This document shows positions 1 through 7,229 of a DNA stretch of 8,463 bases, piece after piece; the first letter of the stretch is position 1; each line of letters begins with the position of its first letter. Source of the stretch: UBA4132 sp037133675 (GTDB taxonomy: Bacteria; Pseudomonadota; Gammaproteobacteria; Methylococcales; Methylomonadaceae). The stretch is taken from assembly GCA_037133675.1 (NCBI GenBank), contig JBAXNR010000127.1, positions 1 to 8,463 on the forward strand, given 5' to 3'. Both the position numbers and the translations under genes were made by a program. The notes beneath the pieces were generated by a model that did not search any database, was not told the origin of the DNA, and worked only from the letters and a program-made list of their open reading frames with translations.

Positions 1-55
1 GAATGACGGTATTTTTAGCCATTTGGTCGCTGTAACTGAATACTTTCACAGTCTC
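1..55 (+). repeat. Partial copy of a dispersed palindromic repeat, cut by the window edge
   Basis: The window opens with GAATGACGGT followed by a T-run and AGC, and a TTTCACAGTCTC box lies at 44-55. The same ordered blocks occur on the minus strand from 4416 down to 4371: GAATGACGGTG, six T, AGC, then the identical 12-nt TTTCACAGTCTC. The spacing differs by about 9 nt and the sequence between the blocks is only loosely similar. In the 4.4-kb copy GAATGACGG is one arm of a long palindrome, so the window edge probably cuts this copy inside its hairpin. The T-run after the arm suggests it can also act as a terminator for something to the left. The shared blocks are seen directly; a common mobile origin is inference. 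Confidence 0.55.
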
Positions 56-99
56 ACACGCTATATTCTACTTTTATTTAGCCCAAAGGAAGCAACACC

Positions 100-159
100 A
101 TGTTTATTCACGCTCTCGATTTTTTAGACAAACTAATTCGGGTGCAATTGCCAGTATAG
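100..159 (+). other. Possible 19-codon ORF or frameshifted gene remnant
   Basis: ATG at 100 follows an AAGGAAG Shine-Dalgarno-like sequence (86-92) at good spacing and opens a 19-codon frame (MFIHALDFLDKLIRVQLPV) ending at TAG 157-159. The overlapping frame that has codons at 36-38 and onward stays open from 36 to the TAA at 198-200, and ends in AIASIGIAQEKAVLVTAE, which looks protein-like. A single indel between about 120 and 150 would join the good start to that ending, so a decayed gene or a misread base is possible. I do not recognise either peptide. A chance ORF after a chance AGGA is also quite possible. Confidence 0.2.
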
Positions 160-215
160 GCATTGCACAAGAAAAAGCAGTATTGGTGACTGCTGAATAA
201 CGCGATTTATCGCAC

Positions 216-1721
216 CTACTTTCTATCCAACTTCCGATAACTAATCGCTTCACTCAAATGGTTAATTTCAATTTGTGGTGATTGTGCGAGATCAGCTATG
301 GTACGCGCCAATTTTAAAATACGATGATATGCCCGATGGGATAAGCCGAATCTATCCATTGCTTGCTCTAATAATGAATAGCCTTGCGCTGATAATACAC
401 ATAATTGTTTGACTTCTTTAGCAGTCAAAATTGAATTAGCTTTGCCATGACGCGCAACGGCAAGATTACGCGCCGCCACCACCCGCACTCTTATAGTCGC
501 GCTACTTTCTTCACCTTGCGGTGAGCCGTTGCGTAATACTTCATGCGACACTCTAGGGACTTCAAGGTGCATATCAATTCTATCCAGCAATGGCCCTGAG
601 ATTCTGGCACGGTAACGCATGACTTGTTCTGAGGTGCAATGACAACGTCCTGAGCTATCACCTAAATAACCACATGGGCAAGGATTCATCGCGGCAATCA
701 GTTGAAAACGGGCAGGGAAATTGACTTGGCGGGCAGCACGGGAAATGGTGATATGTCCTGATTCTAATGGTTCACGCAATACTTCCAAGACTTTGCGATC
801 AAATTCGGGGAGTTCATCGAGAAATAACGCGCCGTTATGGGCGAGTGATATTTCACCTGGTCGTGGATTGCTACCACCCCCAACTAATGCTGCGGCGGAG
901 GCGGTGTGATGGGGCGCACGAAACGGCGGTTTTAACCAATTGTGAACATCCCACTCTTGGTCGCTAATCGAAGCAATCGCGGCGGTTTCTTGGGCTTGCT
1001 GTTCTGAGAGTAGCGGCAAAATAGTCGGCAACCTCGCCGCTAACATGGATTTTCCCGTACCAGGAGGTCCTAGCATGAGCAGATTGTGCGTACCTGCGGC
1101 GGCTATTTCAAAGGCGCGTTTGACGTGATATTGACCGTGAACATCAGAAAAATCCACGCCTTCATCGACTCGCTGTTGAGTAGGCTGGGCATATTCCACA
1201 GGGATTTGCTTTTGCCCATTCAGATAGGCGCAAATTTCTAATAAATGCACCGCAGGAATAATTTCTATACCTTTGACTAGCGCGGCTTCGGCAGTATTTT
1301 CTTTGGGTAAAATAAGCTTACGATGGTTATTTCTGGCTTGTATCGCAACGGGTAGTATGCCCTTAATCGGACGTAAATCGCCGCCTAATGATAGCTCACC
1401 GACACATTCATATTGATTCAAATTAATACTGGGAATTTGCCCAGAAGCGGCAAGAATACCAAGGGCAATGGCAAGATCAAAACGCCCGCCTTCTTTGGGT
1501 AAATCAGCGGGAGCAAGATTAACGGTGATGCGCTGCATGGGAAAATCAAAGCGCGAGTTTAATATCGCGCTGCGTACCCGATCTTTGCTTTCTTTAACGG
1601 CGGCTTCGGGTAAGCCGACAATATTGAGTGCGGGTAGCCCGTTAGCAACGTGAACTTCCACAGTAACTAACGGGGCTTCTATGCCTGAACGACCTCGACT
1701 AAAGACAACGGCTAATTCCAT
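216..1721 (-). CDS. comM: ComM/YifB-family Mg-chelatase-like AAA+ ATPase
   Basis: This 501-residue protein belongs to the YifB/ComM family. In Vibrio cholerae ComM is a hexameric helicase that drives branch migration when transforming DNA recombines with the chromosome; the family is also common in species not known to be competent. The N-terminal ChlI/Lon-S5-like domain covers roughly residues 20-140. The AAA+ core has Walker A GPPGTGKS at 218-225, Walker B GALFLDEL at 297-304 with D302 and E303, and GPLLDRID at 376-383. Four cysteines (348, 350, 360, 362) form the CPC...CHC cluster typical of the family. The C-terminal Mg_chelatase_C helices lie at about 405-498. Length is full (about 500 is usual). 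The ATG lies 7 nt after the ubiK stop, with an AGAGGA inside the ubiK end, so the two are probably co-transcribed and translationally coupled. No clear terminator follows it. Confidence 0.96.
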   Translation of the reverse strand: MELAVVFSRGRSGIEAPLVTVEVHVANGLPALNIVGLPEAAVKESKDRVRSAILNSRFDFPMQRITVNLAPADLPKEGGRFDLAIALGILAASGQIPSINLNQYECVGELSLGGDLRPIKGILPVAIQARNNHRKLILPKENTAEAALVKGIEIIPAVHLLEICAYLNGQKQIPVEYAQPTQQRVDEGVDFSDVHGQYHVKRAFEIAAAGTHNLLMLGPPGTGKSMLAARLPTILPLLSEQQAQETAAIASISDQEWDVHNWLKPPFRAPHHTASAAALVGGGSNPRPGEISLAHNGALFLDELPEFDRKVLEVLREPLESGHITISRAARQVNFPARFQLIAAMNPCPCGYLGDSSGRCHCTSEQVMRYRARISGPLLDRIDMHLEVPRVSHEVLRNGSPQGEESSATIRVRVVAARNLAVARHGKANSILTAKEVKQLCVLSAQGYSLLEQAMDRFGLSHRAYHRILKLARTIADLAQSPQIEINHLSEAISYRKLDRK

Positions 1722-1728
1722 TAGCTGT

Positions 1729-1989
1729 TTACAATTCCTCTTTAGTCAGCACTTGCTGTTCTATGTTAGCAACACGCTGTTCTAAGGCTTCTAGTTTGGA
1801 ACGTGTTTTTGCTAATACGGCTTTTTGGACTTCAAACTCTTCGCGGGTGACTAAATCTAGTTTCCCCAAGGCAGTTTGTAACACGATATGGAAGTTTTTT
1901 TCCATGTCTTCTTTTAGGTTATTGAAACCTGAGGGCAATGCTGCTGTTAATTTACTAGCAATATCATCAATGGCTTTAGGATCAAACAT
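1729..1989 (-). CDS. ubiK: Ubiquinone biosynthesis accessory factor UbiK (BMFP/YqiC family)
   Basis: An 86-residue protein with the UbiK/YqiC signature: MFDPKAIDDIA at the start, an amphipathic helix to about residue 43, the conserved LDLVTREEFEVQ at 44-55, then a heptad-patterned helix (about 52-84) expected to form a trimeric coiled coil. In E. coli and Salmonella UbiK works with UbiJ in the soluble complex that carries out the late ring modifications of ubiquinone; the Brucella homologue has membrane-fusogenic activity in vitro. The length matches the family (about 80-95). It sits directly upstream of comM with a 7-nt gap, an arrangement known from other gammaproteobacteria. Only a weak AGAG lies upstream of the ATG. 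The speE terminator ends about 20 nt upstream, leaving very little room for a dedicated promoter. Confidence 0.93.
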   Translation of the reverse strand: MFDPKAIDDIASKLTAALPSGFNNLKEDMEKNFHIVLQTALGKLDLVTREEFEVQKAVLAKTRSKLEALEQRVANIEQQVLTKEEL

Positions 1990-2010
1990 ATCAGTAATCT
2001 CTGGTAATGG

Positions 2011-2049
2011 AAAAAAGTGACCGCTGAGGTTTTTAATACCTCAGCGGTC
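2011..2049 (-). terminator. Intrinsic terminator downstream of speE
   Basis: A perfect 12-bp inverted repeat (arms 2019-2030 and 2038-2049, GACCGCTGAGGT and its complement, 7-nt loop) lies just past the speE stop at 2057. Read on the minus strand it is followed by CACTTTTTT, the T-run being plus-strand A 2011-2016. This is a textbook rho-independent terminator for speE. The ubiK ATG (1989) is only about 20 nt beyond the T-run. Confidence 0.88.
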
Positions 2050-2056
2050 TAAAAAT

Positions 2057-2905
2057 TTATAAAGGAAAAGCTTTTTTAAAAAACTCAGGCTGAGCTAAAG
2101 CTGCTTTATGAATATCGGTATTGTAATAAACAGTGTCAAACGGTTTATTCGCACAGTCTTGTTCTCTAAAAGCAGACAATTCCGTTTTACTGGCAATGGT
2201 CGCACTCCACCAACCTGATGGATACAAACATTGTGGGAAAAATAGCGTTTGCTGATGACTTAAACCCGCATTACTCATTGCATCACGCATTTCACCAATC
2301 AGTTTTAAATGCAGTAACGCTGATTCGCTTTGTTGAACCAACAGCCCATTTTCTGACAAACAGTTAAAGCAATCACGGTAAAACGCTTCACCAAATAAAC
2401 CTTCCGCAGGCCCTACAGGATCTGTGCTATCAACAATGATAATATCAACCGAATTTGGCGCAGCATCCTTTACCCATTTAATGCCGTCAATAAATTTCAA
2501 CTCGGCGCGTGGATCATTATTAGACTCACACAATTCGGGGAAATAAATTTCCGCCAGACGAGTAACGCGCTCATCAATATCAATTTGTACCGCGTGTTCA
2601 ACAGACGGGTGTTTTAATACTTCGCGTAATGTACCGCAGTCACCGCCACCGATAATCCACACCCGTTTGGGATTAGGATGCGTATACAACGCAGGATGAC
2701 TAATCATTTCATGATAAAAAAAGTTATCGCGGGTGGACACCATCGTGCAACCATCAATCACCATCAAATTACCAAACGTTTCCGTTTCGTAAATTTCAAG
2801 GAACTGAAAATCAGATTGTTCCTCGTGTAACTTTTGTTTAATTTTTAATGAAAAAGCAGTTCCCGCGCTGGGAACTTGTTCGGTGAACCATTCAGATGGA
2901 TTCAT
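2057..2905 (-). CDS. speE: Spermidine synthase (polyamine aminopropyltransferase)
   Basis: A 282-residue class I aminopropyltransferase that transfers the aminopropyl group of decarboxylated S-adenosylmethionine to putrescine, giving spermidine and methylthioadenosine in the cytosol. Visible family marks are YHE at 64-66, the nucleotide-binding loop GGGDCGTLRE at 86-95, the acidic ribose-binding position D109 in IDIDE, DG at 140-141, and DSTDPVGPAEGLF at 159-171 with the catalytic-type D159. WWSATIASK (232-240) and YYNTDIHKAAL near the C terminus are also typical. The loop has Cys90 where GGGDGGT is commonest, a variant I believe occurs in other gammaproteobacterial SpeE proteins. CAGGAA lies upstream of the ATG at slightly long spacing. 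No speD is in the window, so decarboxylated SAM must come from a gene elsewhere. It has its own terminator. Confidence 0.95.
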   Translation of the reverse strand: MNPSEWFTEQVPSAGTAFSLKIKQKLHEEQSDFQFLEIYETETFGNLMVIDGCTMVSTRDNFFYHEMISHPALYTHPNPKRVWIIGGGDCGTLREVLKHPSVEHAVQIDIDERVTRLAEIYFPELCESNNDPRAELKFIDGIKWVKDAAPNSVDIIIVDSTDPVGPAEGLFGEAFYRDCFNCLSENGLLVQQSESALLHLKLIGEMRDAMSNAGLSHQQTLFFPQCLYPSGWWSATIASKTELSAFREQDCANKPFDTVYYNTDIHKAALAQPEFFKKAFPL

Positions 2906-2946
2906 TTTTGGTAGATTCCTGAAAAATAAACGAAGATAATTCGGGC

Positions 2947-2954
2947 ATTATATT
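2947..2954. promoter_or_regulatory. Back-to-back -10-like boxes of the divergent speE and xseA promoters
   Basis: The 90-nt gap between the speE start (2905) and the xseA start (2996) contains a perfect minus-strand TATAAT (plus 2947-2952) about 42 nt from the speE ATG. An overlapping plus-strand TATATT (2949-2954) lies about 42 nt from the xseA ATG. No convincing -35 box is seen at standard spacing for either, so the call rests on the -10 boxes and the divergent gene layout. Confidence 0.4.
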
Positions 2955-2995
2955 AGACTTTGACTTTATGCGGCATAAAACCAAACTATTTTTAT

Positions 2996-4354
2996 ATGAT
3001 GGACATAGACCAACACACGCTATTCACTGTTACTCAGCTCAACCGTGCCACCAGTCAATTACTCGCTGAGTATTTTATGACAGTGCGTGTGCAAGGTGAG
3101 TTATCCAATTTAAGCACCCCCAGTTCAGGGCATTCGTATTTCACTCTGAAAGATGCTAATGCGCAAATACGCTGCGCGTTATTTCGTACTCAACAACGCA
3201 GGCTAAATTTCAAACTAGAAAATGGTAAACAAGTGATTGTTAAAGCCCAAGTCAGTTTGTATGAGCCGCGTGGCGACTATCAACTGATTGTTGACAGCAT
3301 GGAAGCCGCTGGTGAGGGTGATTTACGTCGTGCTTTTGATGATTTAAAGTATAAGTTGGCAGAAGAAGGGCTATTCGATAGCGCGTATAAACAACGCTTG
3401 CCTGTATTACCCAAAGCTATCGGTGTAATTACCTCCGCCACAGGTGCGGCACTGCACGATATATTGACCGTATTAAAACGCCGTTTTGCCGCCATTCCTG
3501 TGATTATTTATCCTGTTGCCGTGCAAGGTGAACAAGCCAAATATGACATTAGCAAGGCAATAGCAACAGCCAATCAACGCGCAGAATGTGAGGTATTGAT
3601 AGTCGGACGCGGTGGCGGTTCGTTGGAAGATTTGTGGGCATTTAATGAAGAAATCGTAGCGCGTGCCATTTTTGCCAGTAATATTCCGATTATTTCTGCT
3701 GTCGGTCATGAAACCGATGTCACCATTGCTGATTTTGTTGCCGACTTTCGCGCTGCCACGCCGTCAGCCGCCGCAGAATTCGCCAGCCCAGATTCGGAAC
3801 AATGGTTAGCACGCTTTATTCAATTAGAATCACGCTTACAACAGCAGATACAGCGCGTATTAAGCCAACATCAGCAATCAGTAGATTGGCTCAGTAAACG
3901 TTTAGCACAGCAATCTATTGAACAAAAACTAGCGGGTAATAATCAACAGATAAATGCCTTGAAACTCAGGCTAACTCAGGCTATGCAACACAAACTGCAT
4001 CACCAGCAAAATCTACTGGCAATCAAAACCGCCGAACTGTGGCAACACAATCCTGCCGTCACCATTCGCAACTATCAGCAACGCCAACGGTATTTGTATC
4101 ATCGTCTACTGTCTGTGATTGAACAACGCTTTAAACAACATCAGCAACGCTTAGCGACTGCCAGCCAAACCTTACACGCGGTTAGTCCATTAGCCACTCT
4201 TAATCGCGGTTATGCACTGACTATCAATCCGAATTCTGGGCAAATTATTCGCTCTAGTTCACAATTAAAACTGGGAGACATTGTCGAAACTCGACTAGCA
4301 CAAGGCAGTTTTAGCAGTGAAATTAAAACTATCACGCTCAAGAAATCAAGTTAG
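2996..4354 (+). CDS. xseA: Exodeoxyribonuclease VII large subunit
   Basis: XseA is the catalytic subunit of exonuclease VII, which degrades single-stranded DNA from both ends in mismatch repair and DNA-damage responses, in complex with several copies of the small XseB subunit (not in this window). The frame opens at TTG 2960, but I choose ATG 2996 (452 residues): from there the sequence is colinear with the 456-residue E. coli protein, and the residues reported as essential there (D155, R205, H238, D241) fall at the same numbers, in LHD, GRGGGSLEDLW (204-214) and GHETD (237-241). The N-terminal OB fold is about 8-103, with SGHSYFTLKD and YEPRGDYQ. A long Gln-rich coiled coil runs about 263-393, then SPLATLNRGYAL (397-408). 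ATG 2999 is equally usable. Shine-Dalgarno sequence is poor. Divergent from speE. Confidence 0.96.
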   Translation: MMDIDQHTLFTVTQLNRATSQLLAEYFMTVRVQGELSNLSTPSSGHSYFTLKDANAQIRCALFRTQQRRLNFKLENGKQVIVKAQVSLYEPRGDYQLIVDSMEAAGEGDLRRAFDDLKYKLAEEGLFDSAYKQRLPVLPKAIGVITSATGAALHDILTVLKRRFAAIPVIIYPVAVQGEQAKYDISKAIATANQRAECEVLIVGRGGGSLEDLWAFNEEIVARAIFASNIPIISAVGHETDVTIADFVADFRAATPSAAAEFASPDSEQWLARFIQLESRLQQQIQRVLSQHQQSVDWLSKRLAQQSIEQKLAGNNQQINALKLRLTQAMQHKLHHQQNLLAIKTAELWQHNPAVTIRNYQQRQRYLYHRLLSVIEQRFKQHQQRLATASQTLHAVSPLATLNRGYALTINPNSGQIIRSSSQLKLGDIVETRLAQGSFSSEIKTITLKKSS

Positions 4355-4370
4355 CTGTAGGTTAGCGATA

Positions 4371-4457
4371 GAGACTGTGAAATGATTCACCATTCAGCTA
4401 AAAAACACCGTCATTCCAGCATTCATGCTGGAATGACGGGTTTGATTGTACAGTATC
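4371..4457 (-). repeat. MITE-like palindromic repeat between xseA and the diguanylate cyclase gene
   Basis: The centre is a 14-bp perfect inverted repeat (4408-4421 and 4426-4439, CCGTCATTCCAGCA and its complement, TTCA loop). With one bulged base (4407) the stem gains four more pairs (4403-4406 with 4440-4443). Outside it lie GAGACTGTGAAA (4371-4382) and, inverted, TTGTACAGTATC (4446-4457), which match at 9 of 12 positions as possible short terminal inverted repeats. The minus-strand copy from 4416 to 4371 shares its ordered blocks with 1-55. No transposase ORF fits inside it. Hairpins with a GTCATTCCAGCA-type arm are, to my knowledge, widespread dispersed repeats in some bacteria. The outer boundaries are inference. 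Confidence 0.6.
4400..4443. terminator. Probable terminator for the converging xseA and diguanylate cyclase genes
   Basis: The repeat hairpin (18 bp with one bulge) lies between two converging genes, 49 nt past the xseA stop and about 50 nt past the stop of the minus-strand gene. On the minus strand the stem is followed by TGTTTTTTAG (T-run = plus 4400-4405), a good intrinsic terminator. On the plus strand only GTTTG follows, so termination of xseA here would be weaker. Confidence 0.6.
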
Positions 4458-4492
4458 TAAAAAATGAATATTTTGCTTGGAGTGATACAGCT

Positions 4493-7195
4493 TTACCCAT
4501 TACCCGAAAAATAGGCAAAACAGCCGCGTCCCTTATCTTTCGCTTGATAAAGTGCGGTGTCTGCATGATCCATGAGACTTTCAGGGGTGTTGCCGTGTAG
4601 CGGATAAATACTAATGCCAATACTCGCGCCAATTTGTACCGTGTCATTGTCGGATAGTTGAAACGGTAGGGTTAATTCAGCGACTACTTTTGAGGCAATG
4701 ATTTCAGCATCTTCGGGGATTTTCAGGTTTTCTAGCACGAGGACAAATTCATCACCGCCTAAACGCGCCACCATATCACTCTCACGCAAACAGTGGATGA
4801 TTCTTGCCGCCACTTGTTTGAGTAATTCATCACCAGCCGCGTGTCCTAAGCTATCGTTCACCGCTTTGAATTTATCCAAATCCATCATGAAGACCGCGAA
4901 TTGGCTATTCGCCCGATGATTAATCGCGATGCTATAGTGCAATCTATCCAATAATTTGCGCCGATTAGGTAAGCCTGTGAGCGGCTCATAAAAGGCTAAG
5001 TGTTTAATTTCCTCTTCGGCGGCTTTACGCTCGCTAATATCGTGAACTGTTGCTTGCAGCACGAGTTTTCCATTTAAAATTAAGGTAATGAGTAACACTT
5101 CAGCAATAAAATTTTCTCCTGTGTCCATTTTTTTATGCGTCCATTCAAAGCGAAATTTCCCTCTTTCCTGTGCGGTAGCGATGTATTGTTGCTCAAGTAT
5201 TAGGGAGCTTGTTCCACAAGGCTGTTCTAACGGTGACAAATCAGCAGGACGATAGGTACAGAATTCAGCGATTGTTTTGCAGCCAAATAGGGTTAAAGCC
5301 GCCTGATTGCAATCAAAAAAATTCGGGATGCCCAACATGATTGCATCAGTGCTTGAATCGAAAAGGGCGCGAAACTTTGATTCTGAGTCGTGTAAAGATT
5401 TTTCCAGCTGCTTGCGCTCGGTGATTTCTCTTGTAAAGGCTAATTGAACACAATCACCATTTTCCAAACTGAACGGCACGGCGTGAGTTTCCATCCAGTG
5501 TCGTTTACCTTTCAAACCGAACATTTCAAATTCCATTTTGCCTGACTTGCCATCACAGACTGCTTCATTAAAGGCTTGAAACGCGTCACGGTACTCAGGG
5601 GCAAGTGGTGTATAGACGCATTGATTGAGTACCGCATCTTCTGAGTCAGCGTCTATCAGTGCTAATCCTGCCGCATTTATTGATAGTAGCGTCCCGTCAC
5701 GCGCCACCAATTTCACGCATTCAGAAGTTGTTTCGAGAATTGCGCGTAAGTGCCGTTCACTTTCTGTGAGTTGTTTTTCAATCCGTTTGCGTTCACTAAT
5801 GTCATGAACCGTCCCGCGCAGAGCGATTATTTGACCGTTGCTATCTTTCACGGCTTCACCTCTTGCCGCTATCCAGCGTGTTATCTGGTTTGTTTGATTG
5901 AGCTCTAAATCAATTTGATAGGATTCTCCCGTTTTGAGGGTATTTTCTACAGTAGCATTTAGCAGCACTGCGCTTTCAGGCGTATACGTTTTTAGGTTTT
6001 CTTGATAAGTAGGCAGCCGTACAGCAGGATTTCTGTCATGAATTTTATAAAGCTCATCCGACCATTTAGTGGTATCAGTTGCTATATCCCAAGTCCAACT
6101 TCCTATTTGTCCTACGCGCTGTGCTTCCTGCAAGTCAAACTGGGTTTTTATTAATGCCTCTTCTGTCCGTTTGCGTTCAGTAATATCCTCAGAAACCCCT
6201 ATTAAATAAAGGGGCTGACCTGATTCATCAAATACCGCCTGTTTATAAGAATGATGGATTCTATTGGCTTGTAACTGTGAGTTCCACATAAGCCCTTCAG
6301 TTTCATGCAGTTTGTCATCGGTGAAAGCTTGTTTATCAGCCGCTAAAAAAGCAGTCATTTGCTCAGGGGGGAAAAATTGACGGCCAGTGGTATTTTTCAC
6401 TTGGCTAAAACTCAGCCCCCACTTTTTTTCACACGCTTTGTTCATTAGAATAATTCGATGCTGTGTATTTTTAACAAAAACGACTATTGGCATCAGGTTA
6501 ATGATTTCTTGCAGTTGATTTTTAGCGATTAAAATTTCTTTATTAGCAATGACCAGCTCGGCGGCTCGTTTTTCTTTTTCTTCATTTTGGAAGGCAAGCT
6601 CTATGTTGGCGGCAATGACCAGCTCGGCTGCTTGTTTGATCGCGGTAATATCCGTTAAAACAATCCGCAGTGTGGGTCGCTTATCCGCTTTTAACACAGG
6701 ACGACAGTGCAGTTGTACATAAAGCAAGTTGTCGTTAGGCTGCTTTAGGGTGACTTCAATCGGTTTTTGCCGATTACCCCGCATGACGTGAACGAAAAAA
6801 AGATGCCAGCGATCCGTATCTGCGGGGTTGATAAAGCCTGCAAAACGCCGTTGTAGTAATTGGGAAAATGTTTTCCCCAGTAACGCCGCGCCAGTCAGAT
6901 TAATTTTTTCAATCAAGCCTTGATGCGAGAGAGTCAGATAGCCAACGGGAGCAAACTCATACAATTCAATATAATCTTGCCGCGATTCTGACAAAGCATC
7001 GTAAGATTGGCGTAAGTTCTCATTTTGCATTTCCAGTTCAATTTGATGAACCTGAAGTTCGTAGAGTAATTGTTCAGCAGAGCGAGTCGCAGAATTTGTT
7101 GTCGGAGCTTGGTGAAGTTGTTTCACAGCGGCGGCGCGTAGTGAATTATTTTTTTTGTCCATAGGTTTATACGTCACGAAATTGGAATGAGCCAT
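4493..7195 (-). CDS. Cytoplasmic five-PAS sensor diguanylate cyclase (GGDEF)
   Basis: A 900-residue protein predicted to make c-di-GMP from two GTP in response to signals read by its PAS domains. After a coiled-coil-like start (about 40-72) come PAS1 (about 72-188, with FAPVGYLTLS), PAS2 (about 225-343, SEDITERKR), PAS3 (about 355-471, GSWTWDI... HDISERKR), PAS4 (about 481-596, TREITERKQ) and PAS5 (about 605-725, HDISERKA). The GGDEF domain spans about 732-897, with LTGLPNRR 739-746, MDLDKF 771-776, GGDEF 813-817 and DTALYQAKDKGR 879-890. RESD (804-807) sits five residues before GGDEF, the standard inhibitory I-site. A helical linker repeats AAELVIA at 189-195 and 211-217. No membrane segment, signal peptide or EAL domain is seen. 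The usual Asp before PLTGLPNR is Glu737. ATG 7195 and ATG 7162 both lack a clear Shine-Dalgarno. The signal sensed cannot be told. Confidence 0.93.
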   Translation of the reverse strand: MAHSNFVTYKPMDKKNNSLRAAAVKQLHQAPTTNSATRSAEQLLYELQVHQIELEMQNENLRQSYDALSESRQDYIELYEFAPVGYLTLSHQGLIEKINLTGAALLGKTFSQLLQRRFAGFINPADTDRWHLFFVHVMRGNRQKPIEVTLKQPNDNLLYVQLHCRPVLKADKRPTLRIVLTDITAIKQAAELVIAANIELAFQNEEKEKRAAELVIANKEILIAKNQLQEIINLMPIVVFVKNTQHRIILMNKACEKKWGLSFSQVKNTTGRQFFPPEQMTAFLAADKQAFTDDKLHETEGLMWNSQLQANRIHHSYKQAVFDESGQPLYLIGVSEDITERKRTEEALIKTQFDLQEAQRVGQIGSWTWDIATDTTKWSDELYKIHDRNPAVRLPTYQENLKTYTPESAVLLNATVENTLKTGESYQIDLELNQTNQITRWIAARGEAVKDSNGQIIALRGTVHDISERKRIEKQLTESERHLRAILETTSECVKLVARDGTLLSINAAGLALIDADSEDAVLNQCVYTPLAPEYRDAFQAFNEAVCDGKSGKMEFEMFGLKGKRHWMETHAVPFSLENGDCVQLAFTREITERKQLEKSLHDSESKFRALFDSSTDAIMLGIPNFFDCNQAALTLFGCKTIAEFCTYRPADLSPLEQPCGTSSLILEQQYIATAQERGKFRFEWTHKKMDTGENFIAEVLLITLILNGKLVLQATVHDISERKAAEEEIKHLAFYEPLTGLPNRRKLLDRLHYSIAINHRANSQFAVFMMDLDKFKAVNDSLGHAAGDELLKQVAARIIHCLRESDMVARLGGDEFVLVLENLKIPEDAEIIASKVVAELTLPFQLSDNDTVQIGASIGISIYPLHGNTPESLMDHADTALYQAKDKGRGCFAYFSGNG
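6545..6631 (-). repeat. In-gene repeat encoding the AAELVIA signalling-helix linker
   Basis: Two nearly identical stretches (plus coordinates 6545-6565 and 6611-6631) encode AAELVIA twice, 22 residues apart, in a charged helix between PAS1 and PAS2 (AAELVIAANIELAFQNEEK, then AAELVIANKEI). The 22-residue period fits a coiled-coil signalling helix, and similar tandem units are a recurring linker in multi-PAS GGDEF proteins. Such units can expand or contract by slippage or recombination. Confidence 0.6.
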
Positions 7196-7229
7196 AATTT
7201 TTTGATACGGCGAACAAAAATATACTCAT

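Noticed and set aside
201..213. Small palindrome GCGATTTATCGC just after the comM stop as a terminator
   Set aside because: The loop would be only two bases and there is no T-run on the minus strand; at most it is a short repeat motif.
1763..2020. 85-codon plus-strand ORF opposite ubiK
   Set aside because: It is the antisense shadow of a clearly recognisable ubiK, runs into the speE terminator, and its product has no family features.
2960..2995. TTG start extending XseA by 12 residues
   Set aside because: The extension has no family match, and ATG 2996 gives exact colinearity with E. coli XseA including catalytic residue numbers.
4403..4443. CRISPR repeat
   Set aside because: Single palindromic unit here with one distant partial copy, no regular spacing, no spacers and no cas genes.
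4382..4600. 72-codon plus-strand ORF starting in the xseA downstream repeat
   Set aside because: It reads through the palindromic repeat and then antisense to the GGDEF domain; the product reflects the repeat and not a gene.
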